Shown: positions 16,916-24,781 of the stretch, piece after piece
Numbering within the stretch: position 1 is the stretch's first letter
How the letters are laid out: the number at the start of each line of letters is the position of its first letter
Source of the DNA: an uncultured Lachnospiraceae bacterium
GTDB lineage: Bacteria > Bacillota > Clostridia > Lachnospirales > Lachnospiraceae
DNA: 64,000 nucleotides
Assembly: GCA_910588845.1 (NCBI GenBank)
Contig: CAJURU010000006.1
Coordinates: 1-64,000, forward strand
Reading direction: 5' to 3'
Program-made: the position numbers and the translations under genes
The notes under the pieces: model-generated
The model's database searches: none
Told to the model about the DNA's origin: nothing
Seen by the model: the letters and a program-made list of their open reading frames with translations, nothing else

Positions 16916-17097
16916 TGTGGAAATTGTGGATAATGTGGATAATTTTGTGGAAGAATAGAAGGATGATGAGGAGAACCCAGAGAATTCCAGAAAAAGTTGG
17001 AGTATAAAAAACTCTTGGTGGATAATTTATGTAAACATAAAAATCCACATTGCCAAAAGGGACTTTTCCCCAATTGCAATGTGGATAATGTGGATAA
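16916..17097 (+). promoter_or_regulatory. Cluster of DnaA boxes in the murC-dnaD gap
   Basis: This ~400-base AT-rich gap holds no gene. Perfect DnaA boxes (TGTGGATAA) occur as back-to-back pairs at 16925-16933/16934-16942 and 17080-17088/17089-17097; the last base of the second pair abuts the murC stop codon. Degenerate copies in the same direction lie at 16916-16924, 16946-16954 and 17017-17025, and one on the opposite strand at 17041-17049. Four exact 9-mers within 173 bases are far above expectation. dnaA and dnaN are not in the window, so I call it a DnaA-binding cluster, not oriC. Confidence 0.65.
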
Positions 17098-18477
17098 TTA
17101 TTTGCCTAAAAGGTGTTCTCCTACTTGCACAATATCTCCGGCGCCCATAGTTATCAACAAATCGCCGTTGATACAGTTTTTTAATAAAAAGTTTTCAATT
17201 TCGTCAAATGATGGAAAATAATAACATTCTTTGCCCAAATTTTGTAACTCTTTTAGCAGGTCTAAAGAACTGATGCCGATGGTGTTCTGCTCACGGGCAG
17301 CATAAATGTCGGCAAGCACAACAAGGTCGGCCAGTGACAGAGCTTCGGCAAATTCTTTCAGAAATGCCTTGGTCCTGGTGTAGGTGTGGGGCTGGAAGAC
17401 ACAGACAATGCGTTCCTGTTTACAATTCTTTGCTGAAGTCAATGTTGCGGCAATCTCAGTGGGGTGATGTGCATAATCGTCTACAATGGTGATCCCGCCA
17501 AGAAGTCCCTTGTATTCAAAACGTCTTGCTGTGCCGCCAAATTGTGCGAGAGCGGCCTGGATGCTGACAAAGGAAATATTCATTTCCAGGGCAAGCGCGC
17601 AGGCTGCAACAGCATTGCTTACGTTATGCCGGCCCGGCACATTCATAGATATCTTACCGAGCTTATCCTCTCCGTGCATCAGGGTGAAGTTTCCATAACC
17701 GCTTGTATTAAAAGTGATATTATCTGCATAATATGAATCAGAGGCGTCAAGTCCATAAGTGATAACCTGGCAGTCTAAACCGTCGGTGATTTCCCGGTAG
17801 TTTTCAATTTCACCATTAATAATGATAGCGCCTTGCGGGAGGACATTCTCGGAAAACCGGCGGAAAGAATGGCGGATGTCAGCCAAATCTTTGAAGAAAT
17901 CCATATGGTCTTCTTCTATATTTAATATAAGGGCATATTTCGGATAGAAATTAAGGAAGCTGTTCGTATACTCGCAGGCTTCTGTGAGGAAGACCTCTGA
18001 ATTGCCGACATGGATGTTGCCGCTGATGGACTTTAGAATGCCGCCGACAGATATCGTGGGATCGCAGCATGCTTCTAACAGGATATTTGCAATCATGGAG
18101 GTGGTGGTCGTCTTACCATGGGTTCCTGAAACTGCGATGGATTGTGCGTAGTTCTCCATAATCTGTCCCAAAAGCTCGGCGCGGGTCAAAGTAGGGAGCC
18201 GTCTCTCCAAAGCGGCTTTCAGTTCGGGGTTGCCTGGATGGATGGCGGCTGTGTATACAACGGCCTCTATGTTCTCCTTGATGTTGGAGGCGCGCTGGCC
18301 GTAATATATTTCTGCGCCAAGTTCCGTCAGCTTTACAGTTAAAGCTGATTCCTTGGAATCGGAGCCTGAGATGCGAAAGCCCTCTTTTAGTAAAATTTCA
18401 GCGAGGCCGCTCATGCTGATACCGCCGATACCAATGAAATGGAGATGAATAGGTTCTTTAAAATTAATTTTGTACAT
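17098..18477 (-). CDS. murC: UDP-N-acetylmuramate-L-alanine ligase
   Basis: 459 residues, the usual MurC length. It adds L-Ala to UDP-MurNAc in the cytoplasm with ATP, the first peptide step of peptidoglycan synthesis. The N-terminal Rossmann motif is 'HLHFIGIGGISMSGLAEIL', the ATP loop 'AVSGTHGKTTTTSMIANIL', then 'EACEYTNSFLNFYPKYALILN' and 'DDYAHHPTEIAATL', all characteristic. The start ATG follows GGCAGG. It heads the minus-strand run, but the 400-base gap before dnaD suggests that gene has its own promoter. A MITE-like element lies 124 bases upstream of its start. Confidence 0.95.
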   Translation of the reverse strand: MYKINFKEPIHLHFIGIGGISMSGLAEILLKEGFRISGSDSKESALTVKLTELGAEIYYGQRASNIKENIEAVVYTAAIHPGNPELKAALERRLPTLTRAELLGQIMENYAQSIAVSGTHGKTTTTSMIANILLEACCDPTISVGGILKSISGNIHVGNSEVFLTEACEYTNSFLNFYPKYALILNIEEDHMDFFKDLADIRHSFRRFSENVLPQGAIIINGEIENYREITDGLDCQVITYGLDASDSYYADNITFNTSGYGNFTLMHGEDKLGKISMNVPGRHNVSNAVAACALALEMNISFVSIQAALAQFGGTARRFEYKGLLGGITIVDDYAHHPTEIAATLTSAKNCKQERIVCVFQPHTYTRTKAFLKEFAEALSLADLVVLADIYAAREQNTIGISSLDLLKELQNLGKECYYFPSFDEIENFLLKNCINGDLLITMGAGDIVQVGEHLLGK

Positions 18478-18600
18478 ATATTTTACCTGCCCAATTTTCT
18501 AATAGAATAATTACTTATATTTTATACCAACAGTGGGCATTTTGCAAACCGAAAATCGAGGAGTATAGAATGTGTGTAGTGTAGAATCGTATGAACTTGA

Positions 18601-18790
18601 GGGTTGCCGCACTAACATAAATTACAAGTTTTAGATTCGTTCAAAAGGTTTATATTGCAGAGCAATGTAAACAACATGAACAAAAAATATCTTCGGAAGC
18701 TAGCTTCCCAGAGTAATTTTTGTGCATTCTGTCTTTGGCGCATAAGCGGCAAGACCTTTTGAACGAATAAATATATTAGTGCGACAGCCC
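18601..18790 (-). mobile_element. MITE-like palindromic element, copy 2
   Basis: A 190-bp element bounded by GGGTTGCCGCACTAA and TTAGTGCGACAGCCC, terminal inverted repeats that match at 13 of 15 positions. Its reverse complement is ~90% identical by eye to 1715-1906. Inner inverted pair: CGTTCAAAAGG / CCTTTTGAACG. The central palindrome is GGAAGCTAGCTTCC. It fills much of the 535-base gap between murC and glgC, which holds no gene. The flanks share the similar words GTAGAATCGTATGA (left) and GTAGAATATAATTGTATGA (right), which might be remnants of a target duplication but are not exact. Confidence 0.7.
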
Positions 18791-18958
18791 CGTAGAATAT
18801 AATTGTATGATAGCGTCTTACGTGTGAAAATTAAGCATTTATGCTATATATCATTACGCATACTGTAAATTTTTGGGAAATATTCTTGTGCAAATACACA
18901 AAATTATGAAAATTTCGGCAAAAAAATTGTGAAATATGTGTACTAAATTAATCTTTTG

Positions 18959-18967
18959 TGGTATAAT
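18959..18967 (+). promoter_or_regulatory. glgC promoter (extended -10)
   Basis: TGGTATAAT at 18959-18967 is a perfect TATAAT with a TGn extension, 46 bases before the glgC start. The -35 region is weak. It probably drives glgC-glgD. Confidence 0.55.
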
Positions 18968-19012
18968 ATGAACACTTAGTAATATGAAATATATTGACGA
19001 GAGGTGAGAGAC

Positions 19013-20287
19013 ATGATTCGTAAAGAAATGATAGCCATGCTTTTGGCAGGCGGTCAAGGGAGCAGACTTGGAGTTCTGACTTCTGATGTTGCGAAACCGG
19101 CAGTAGCATTTGGTGGCAAGTACCGAATTATTGATTTTCCGTTGAGCAACTGTGTGAATTCAGGGATAGATACGGTAGGAGTGCTGACACAGTATCAGCC
19201 GTTGCGGTTAAATACCCATATCGGTATCGGTATTCCGTGGGATCTGGATCGTAATCATGGAGGGGTGACTGTATTGCCTCCATATGAGAAGAGCGATAAC
19301 AGTGAGTGGTATAGTGGTACGGCGAATGCTATTTACCAGAACCTGAACTACATTGATAGTTATCAGCCGGAGTATGTTCTGATTCTATCTGGTGACCATA
19401 TCTACAAAATGAATTATGAAGTAATGCTGGATTTCCACAAGGAAAACAATGCGGATGTAACGATTGCCGCAATGCCGGTACCGTGGGAGGAGGCAAGCCG
19501 TTTCGGGCTGGTTATCACAGATGAGAACAAACAGATTACTGAGTTTGAGGAGAAACCGGCCAACCCCAGGAGCAATTTGGCGTCCATGGGTATCTACATT
19601 TTTAACTGGAGTGTCCTGAGGGAGGCTTTAGTAACTATGTCAGAGCAGAGCAATTGTGACTTTGGCAAACATATCATTCCTTATTGCCGGGAGAATGGCA
19701 GACGGCTGTTTGCTTATGAATACAACGGATATTGGAAGGACGTAGGAACACTTGGCTCTTACTGGGAAGCAAATATGGAGCTGATTGATTTGATTCCGGA
19801 GTTCAATCTTTATGAGGAATACTGGAAAATCTACACAAACAGTGACACAATCGAGCCGCAGTACATTTCAGCGGATGCTGTGACAGAGCGGTGTATTATT
19901 GGAGAAGGTTCTGAAATATATGGACAGGTATACGGTTCCGTCATTGGCGCAGGCGTTGTAATTGGTAAGAATACGGTGGTGCGGGATTCGATTATTATGC
20001 AGGATACCGTGATTGGCGATAATGTTACAATTGACAAAGCTATTGTAGCGGAGAATGTGTCCATCGGCAACAATGTGGAACTTGGCGTGGGCGAGCCGGC
20101 TGAGAACAAACTGAATAAGAGTGTTTATTCGTTTGGTTTGGTAACCATTGGTGAGAACTCTGTGGTGCCGTCAGGCGTTAAGGTGGGCAAGAATACTGCA
20201 ATTGCCGGTAAGACAACAAAAGAGGATTATCCAGAAGGCCTTTTGGCAGGAGGCGAATCAATCATTAAGGCAGGTGACATACTATGA
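19013..20287 (+). CDS. glgC: Glucose-1-phosphate adenylyltransferase, catalytic subunit
   Basis: Makes ADP-glucose from glucose 1-phosphate and ATP, the committed step of glycogen synthesis. 424 residues from the ATG at 19013 (GAGGTGAG upstream; a GTG nine bases earlier is less likely). The N-terminus 'AMLLAGGQGSRLGVLTSDVAKPAVAFGGKYRIIDF' is the nucleotide-binding signature, and 'FEEKPANPRSN' and 'YWKDVGTLGSYWEANMEL' are typical. A C-terminal left-handed beta-helix of hexapeptide repeats follows (about 290-400). It overlaps glgD by 4 bases (ATGA), so subunit ratios may be set by coupling. Confidence 0.95.
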   Translation: MIRKEMIAMLLAGGQGSRLGVLTSDVAKPAVAFGGKYRIIDFPLSNCVNSGIDTVGVLTQYQPLRLNTHIGIGIPWDLDRNHGGVTVLPPYEKSDNSEWYSGTANAIYQNLNYIDSYQPEYVLILSGDHIYKMNYEVMLDFHKENNADVTIAAMPVPWEEASRFGLVITDENKQITEFEEKPANPRSNLASMGIYIFNWSVLREALVTMSEQSNCDFGKHIIPYCRENGRRLFAYEYNGYWKDVGTLGSYWEANMELIDLIPEFNLYEEYWKIYTNSDTIEPQYISADAVTERCIIGEGSEIYGQVYGSVIGAGVVIGKNTVVRDSIIMQDTVIGDNVTIDKAIVAENVSIGNNVELGVGEPAENKLNKSVYSFGLVTIGENSVVPSGVKVGKNTAIAGKTTKEDYPEGLLAGGESIIKAGDIL

Positions 20288-21399
20288 AGGCATTAGGAAT
20301 TATATTAGCAGGCGGAAATAACAGCAGGATGCAGGAGCTTTCCAATAAGAGGGCGATTGCAGCTATGCCGGTAGGCGGGAGTTACCGCTGTATAGATTTT
20401 GCACTCAGCAACATGAGCAATTCACATATTCAGAGGGTGGCAGTGCTGACCCAGTATAATGCGAGAAGCCTGAATGAGCATTTGAGTTCTTCTAAATGGT
20501 GGGACTTCGGAAGAAAACAGGGAGGTTTGTATGTATTTAATCCTACCGTTACTTCCGACAATGCGTGGTGGTATCGCGGTACGGCAGACGCAATGTTAAG
20601 AAACATTGATTTCCTCAAGCGCAGCCATGAGCCTTATGTAATTATTGCATCGGGTGATTGTGTCTATAAGATGGATTACAATAAGGTATTGGAATTCCAT
20701 ATCGAGAAAAAGGCAGATATCACAATCGTATGTAAGGATATGCCGATGGAAGAGGATGTCAGCCGCTTTGGCGTGGTAAGGATGAATGAGGACTCAAGGA
20801 TTGTGGAGTTTGAGGAGAAGCCGATGATTGCACAGTCCAACACGATTTCAGCCGGTATTTATGTAATCCGTAGAAGGCAGCTGATTGAGATGTTAGAGCG
20901 CTCCGCAGAGGAGAACCGCTATGACTTTGTCAATGATATTTTAATCCGTTACAAGAACATGAAGCGCATCTACGGCTATAAAATCGAGGAATATTGGAAT
21001 AACATTTCTACGGTGGAGTCTTATTATCAGACGAACATGGATTTCCTGAAGCCGGAGGTAAGAAAATATTTCCGAGACGAGCCTAAGATTTATTCCAAGG
21101 TAGACGACCTTCCGCCTGCGAAATACAACGTCGGCTCCGATGTGCGCAATAGTCTGGTGTCAAGCGGCTGTATCATTAACAGTAAGGTAGAAAATTCAGT
21201 TCTCTTTAAGAAAGTTTTTGTCGGTAAGAATTGTGTAATTAAGAATTCTATTATTTTGAATGATGTATATATCGGTGACAATACGCATATTGAGAATTGC
21301 ATTGTTGAGAGCCGTGATACGCTGCGTGCAAACACGTTTTTCAGTGGGGGCGACGGAATCAAGGTTGTCTTTGAGCACAATGAGAGATATGTGATATAA
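20284..21399 (+). CDS. glgD: GlgD, non-catalytic ADP-glucose pyrophosphorylase subunit
   Basis: 371 residues, a shorter and diverged paralogue of GlgC. The nucleotide-binding loop is altered ('GIILAGGNNSRMQELSNKRAIAAMPVGG') and several GlgC substrate-binding Lys/Arg positions differ. In Firmicutes GlgD is essentially inactive alone but raises GlgC activity in the mixed tetramer. 'EFEEKPMIAQSNTISAGIYVI' and a hexapeptide-repeat C-terminus are retained. It is coupled to glgC by a 4-base overlap. The pair GlgC+GlgD is typical of Bacillales and clostridia. Confidence 0.93.
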   Translation: MKALGIILAGGNNSRMQELSNKRAIAAMPVGGSYRCIDFALSNMSNSHIQRVAVLTQYNARSLNEHLSSSKWWDFGRKQGGLYVFNPTVTSDNAWWYRGTADAMLRNIDFLKRSHEPYVIIASGDCVYKMDYNKVLEFHIEKKADITIVCKDMPMEEDVSRFGVVRMNEDSRIVEFEEKPMIAQSNTISAGIYVIRRRQLIEMLERSAEENRYDFVNDILIRYKNMKRIYGYKIEEYWNNISTVESYYQTNMDFLKPEVRKYFRDEPKIYSKVDDLPPAKYNVGSDVRNSLVSSGCIINSKVENSVLFKKVFVGKNCVIKNSIILNDVYIGDNTHIENCIVESRDTLRANTFFSGGDGIKVVFEHNERYVI

Positions 21400-21504
21400 T
21401 CTGCTCGTTCAGTCAGTCAAAATAAGGTGGCTTAATCGAGCTGGCACGGATTTTATAGGCAAAGTGCTGAGGAAAAATAGGAATTGCAAAGGGGGCGGAG
21501 ATTT

Positions 21505-21771
21505 ATGAAGATAACAGATGTTAGAATCCGTAAAGTAGAGAAAGAAGGAAAAATGCGGGCTGTGGTCTCCATTACCATTGATGACGAGTTTGTGGTACAT
21601 GATATCAAAGTGATCGAGGGCGAAAAAGGTCTCTTTATCGCGATGCCCAGCAGAAGAGCGGCGGATGGGGAATACCGTGATATCGCTCATCCCATCAATT
21701 CTCAGACACGAGACAATATACAGCAGATTATTCTGGAGAAGTATCAGTCAGAAATTGAAACAGAAGTATAA
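21505..21771 (+). CDS. spoVG: SpoVG family RNA/DNA-binding regulator
   Basis: 88 residues from the ATG at 21505, preceded by a strong GGGGGCGGA site; the frame opens seven codons earlier. 'MKITDVRIRKV', 'MRAVVSITIDDEFVVHDIKVIEG' and 'GLFIAMPSRRAADGEYRDIAHPI' are the SpoVG hallmarks. SpoVG binds nucleic acid and influences sporulation, septation and many mRNAs in Firmicutes. In Bacillus it lies in the same neighbourhood as prs and pth, as here. I did not find a convincing sigma-H promoter in the 105 bases upstream. A terminator follows. Confidence 0.95.
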   Translation: MKITDVRIRKVEKEGKMRAVVSITIDDEFVVHDIKVIEGEKGLFIAMPSRRAADGEYRDIAHPINSQTRDNIQQIILEKYQSEIETEV

Positions 21772-21884
21772 AGCGATAACTCCGGACATGCCGGATGGCA
21801 TTATGGGGAGCCCCAGGGCATAAAATAAAAAAGGCGGTGGACAGGGGGCGCAGTGTTCGCCTGCTTCTGTACATAGCCCGGATA

Positions 21885-21937
21885 AAAGAACAGCCGGCAA
21901 CGCTTCTTTAGCGTTTGCCAGCTGTTCTTTGTTTTGG
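21885..21937 (+). terminator. spoVG terminator
   Basis: AAAGAACAGC (21885-21894) pairs with GCTGTTCTTT (21921-21930), and GGCAACGCT/AGCGTTTGCC pair inside. A T-rich tail (GTTTT) follows. It separates spoVG from the convergent SH3-protein gene. Confidence 0.75.
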
Positions 21938-22011
21938 AAAAGCTTGCACATTCGTTACAACGGAACATGTGTAAAGCCTTTTTCGTTTCCACGTGGACTT
22001 GTCCATGACAA

Positions 22012-22869
22012 TTAAGAAACCCGTACGTACCTTGCAGAAACATATCCTTTCAAGGTTCTTCCGTTTCGCTTTACGCTGATATGATACCATTTCTGCCTGT
22101 CTGCACCGGTAGTCTGGCTCAGAATCGTGACTTTTGTGCCTTTGGGGAGGGAAGTGATGAGCTTGCTCTTGGCGCTGGCAGATGAGCGGAGATTGAGCCA
22201 ATTAGCAGTTACGGAGCCGGTGCTCTGTTTTGTCTTGCCGGTGGTCAGAAGATCGCTTCTGATATAGCCGTGTTTCTTTTTGCCATTAATATAGAAGGAA
22301 ACGCGACTCCAGGGTGTGCCGGACTTAGTGCTGGTGGTACAGCTGACGGTAACCTTGGCGCCGGGAGAGAGTGTAGCGATCGCAGAATGATTGGTGCCGG
22401 CATGTTTGCGTACATTTGACGATACACGGACGGTTGCAGCACGGGCAGCGCATCTGGTGCGCGCTGTGAGGATTTTTGAGAATTTTCCTACAGAGGAACC
22501 TCTGTAAGCGCGGACACGGTAATAATATTCTCTGCCGCCCTGGAGTTTCATATTGCAGAAAGCGTGGTTGCCGGCAGCGACAGTCTTGATTTTTTTATAG
22601 GGGCCATCGTATGAGGAAGCGCGGTAAACCTGGTAGCCGGACACTCCGTTTTGTGAAGCCCAGGAGATATTGATGCTTTTTTGGGTGGTAACTCCACATT
22701 TTAAACCGGTAATTTTGGCTGGTTTGCCGGCGGCAGATGCGTTCTGAGGTATACTGAGGGAAACAAGCGCAAGCAGAAGAAAAGTGAGTAGATACTTCCC
22801 TGGGTGACGTTGTTTTTGTAATGGTGTGCCCCAAGTGGCATGTGGTCTGTACATTGGTTTTGTTTTCAT
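22012..22869 (-). CDS. Secreted protein with fibronectin-III and two SH3b domains
   Basis: 285 residues from the ATG at 22869 (AAGGAG upstream). A signal peptide ends near 'SIPQNASAAG' after an unusually long positively charged N-region. It is followed by a fibronectin type III-like domain (about 50-140, 'ITGLKCGVTTQKSINISWAS ... REYYYRVRAYRG') and two bacterial SH3 domains (about 145-210 and 220-285; the second has 'VTANWLNLRSSASAKSKLITSLPKGTKVTILS'). SH3b domains usually bind peptidoglycan peptides. No catalytic domain is present, so it is a wall-binding or adaptor protein of unknown role. It is convergent with spoVG and divergent from uppP. Confidence 0.8.
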   Translation of the reverse strand: MKTKPMYRPHATWGTPLQKQRHPGKYLLTFLLLALVSLSIPQNASAAGKPAKITGLKCGVTTQKSINISWASQNGVSGYQVYRASSYDGPYKKIKTVAAGNHAFCNMKLQGGREYYYRVRAYRGSSVGKFSKILTARTRCAARAATVRVSSNVRKHAGTNHSAIATLSPGAKVTVSCTTSTKSGTPWSRVSFYINGKKKHGYIRSDLLTTGKTKQSTGSVTANWLNLRSSASAKSKLITSLPKGTKVTILSQTTGADRQKWYHISVKRNGRTLKGYVSARYVRVS

Positions 22870-23206
22870 AAAATTCACTCCTTTTCCTTAACATCTAATT
22901 TAATTAAAAGGAAATGTCTGGAAAAAGTCAATGGTAAATGAAAAATTCATTGATTATTAAGAAATTGCAGAAGAAGACTTTATAAAACCGTAACAAGTAG
23001 TTGTAAAAATTTATAAAATTCAGGGATATTTATTCCTAAAATCGACTGCAATGTGATATACTAAAAAGAAGTTGTTTTTCTATTTCCGCGGGTAAGGCTT
23101 TGTAACACAAAGGTGCGAAAAGTCTCTCTGTAAGTGGGAAATGTTGAAATGGACTGTATGGAGACAGCGAACGGCTTTTGCCGCTATATAGAAAGGATGA
23201 AAGGTT
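22870..23206 (+). promoter_or_regulatory. Divergent intergenic region; uppP extended -10
   Basis: This 337-base gap contains no gene that I can support. TGATATACT at 23054-23062 is an extended -10 about 145 bases before uppP. The leader that follows begins near GCGGGTAAGGCTTT (23088 on), which resembles short intergenic boxes elsewhere in the window. Confidence 0.4.
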
Positions 23207-24022
23207 ATGTTGGAGATTTTGAAAGCCGCCATATATGGGATTGTGGAGGGGGTTACAGAGTGGCTGCCGGTGAGCAGTACGGGACACATGATTTTGCTGG
23301 AAAAAATTATGCCGATGAATGTTTCGCAGGAGTTTTGGAATATGTTTTTGGTGGTCGTGCAGCTGGGGGCTATACTGGCGGTGGTATTGATGTTCTGGAA
23401 GAAAATATTCCCGTTTCGTTTTGAAAAGGCAAGGGTCGTTGACTGGAATATTATGGAGTTGTGGGGCAAGATTCTGGTTGCCTGTATTCCAGCGGGTATT
23501 GTAGGCGTTGTGTTCGGAGACTGGCTGGATGAACATTTGTACAATTTCTGGGTTGTCGCGGTTATGTTGATTGCCGTGGGTATTATTTTTATAATTGTTG
23601 AGAATAAGAATAAACATAACAAGCCGGTGATTTGTCATACGAGAGAGCTTACCTGGCAGGTGGCTTTTATTATCGGACTCTTTCAGCTATTGGCGGCGGT
23701 ATTTCCAGGGACGTCACGTTCCGGCGCCACGATTATCGGGGCGTTAATGATTGGTGTTTCACGGACTGTGGCGGCAGAATTTACATTTTACCTGGCAATC
23801 CCGGTGATGTTTGGCGCAAGCCTTTTAAAACTTTTGAAGTTTGGTTTTGCATTTACCAGTCTTGAGCTCGCTATTTTGTTGGTAGGTATGGTTGTTTCTT
23901 TTCTTGTGTCAGTGGTAGTGATACGTTTTCTGATGGGCTATATTAGGAAACATGATTTTAAAGTATTCGGCTGGTATCGTATTTTCCTGGGCGCATTGGT
24001 TCTGATCTATTTTGGTCTTTAA
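23207..24022 (+). CDS. uppP: Undecaprenyl-diphosphatase (BacA/UppP)
   Basis: 271 residues, integral membrane. It hydrolyses undecaprenyl diphosphate to the monophosphate carrier used for peptidoglycan export; extra copies give bacitracin resistance. The two diagnostic motifs are present: 'GIVEGVTEWLPVSSTGHMIL' near the N-terminus and 'VFPGTSRSGATIIGALMIGV' in the middle. About eight helices. The start is preceded by GAAAGG. This gene and the Bce-like module at 5.7-10.3 kb both bear on the lipid II cycle but are not linked in an operon. Confidence 0.95.
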   Translation: MLEILKAAIYGIVEGVTEWLPVSSTGHMILLEKIMPMNVSQEFWNMFLVVVQLGAILAVVLMFWKKIFPFRFEKARVVDWNIMELWGKILVACIPAGIVGVVFGDWLDEHLYNFWVVAVMLIAVGIIFIIVENKNKHNKPVICHTRELTWQVAFIIGLFQLLAAVFPGTSRSGATIIGALMIGVSRTVAAEFTFYLAIPVMFGASLLKLLKFGFAFTSLELAILLVGMVVSFLVSVVVIRFLMGYIRKHDFKVFGWYRIFLGALVLIYFGL

Positions 24023-24116
24023 TATAGAGTTAGCGGTAAGGCTTTTTGGCGCTATAAATATTGGCTATAAAAAGTGCAAAAACGTAAAGTTACATATAGA
24101 AAAGGAGAAATAAACC

Positions 24117-24677
24117 ATGATTGTAATTGCCGGGCTGGGAAATCCTACGTCCAAATATAAAGGTACGCGCCACAATGTCGGTTTTGAGGTGATTGATATG
24201 CTGGCGGACAGATACAATATCCGGGTCAAGGATAAGAAACATCAAGCTTTATGCGGCACGGGACTCATAGAGGGGCAGAAGGTACTTCTTGTGAAGCCGC
24301 AGACGTTCATGAATTTGAGCGGGGAGAGTATTGGCGCCATTCTCAATTTTTATAAGTTGGAGCCGCAATCACAGTTGATTGTCGTTTATGATGACGTCAG
24401 CTTAGAGCCTGGCAGGCTGCGCATCCGCATGAAGGGCAGCGCAGGGGGGCATAATGGCGTTAAGAGCGTTATTAGCCATGCGAAGACTCAGGAATTCCAG
24501 CGGGTGAAAGTCGGTGTAGGTGAGAAGCCGCAAGACTGGGATCTTGCAGACTATGTATTGCGCTGTCCACCGAGAAAGGAACGGATTCTGTTGAAGGAAG
24601 CCTTTGATCATGCATGCACGGCAATTGGTTTGATGGTTCAGGGGAAGACTGAACAGGCCATGAATCAGTTTAATTAA
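24117..24677 (+). CDS. pth: Peptidyl-tRNA hydrolase
   Basis: 186 residues, full length. It recycles peptidyl-tRNA released from stalled ribosomes. The N-terminal motif 'VIAGLGNPTSKYKGTRHNVGFEVID' contains the catalytic His (H19). 'VKPQTFMNLSGES', 'VYDDVSLEPGRLRIRMKGSAGGHNGVKS' and 'RVKVGVG' complete the signature, with the essential Asp in the VYDD segment. It lies upstream of mfd as in Bacillus. The ATG follows AAGGAG. Confidence 0.96.
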   Translation: MIVIAGLGNPTSKYKGTRHNVGFEVIDMLADRYNIRVKDKKHQALCGTGLIEGQKVLLVKPQTFMNLSGESIGAILNFYKLEPQSQLIVVYDDVSLEPGRLRIRMKGSAGGHNGVKSVISHAKTQEFQRVKVGVGEKPQDWDLADYVLRCPPRKERILLKEAFDHACTAIGLMVQGKTEQAMNQFN

Positions 24678-24781
24678 AAGATACTTTGGAACGTTTTGGT
24701 GTGACCGTGCGAACGGTATTGCAGAACATGGCATAAACGAATAAACATCATAAAATGGGCAATGCCTAAGTAGGAGGGAAA

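Noticed and set aside
16858..17079. 73-codon minus-strand frame in the murC-dnaD gap
   Set aside because: Composition follows the repeated DnaA boxes; no ribosome binding site or similarity to any family I know.
16916..17097. Calling the DnaA-box cluster the chromosomal origin
   Set aside because: No dnaA, dnaN or clear DNA-unwinding element is present in the window; kept as a DnaA-binding cluster only.
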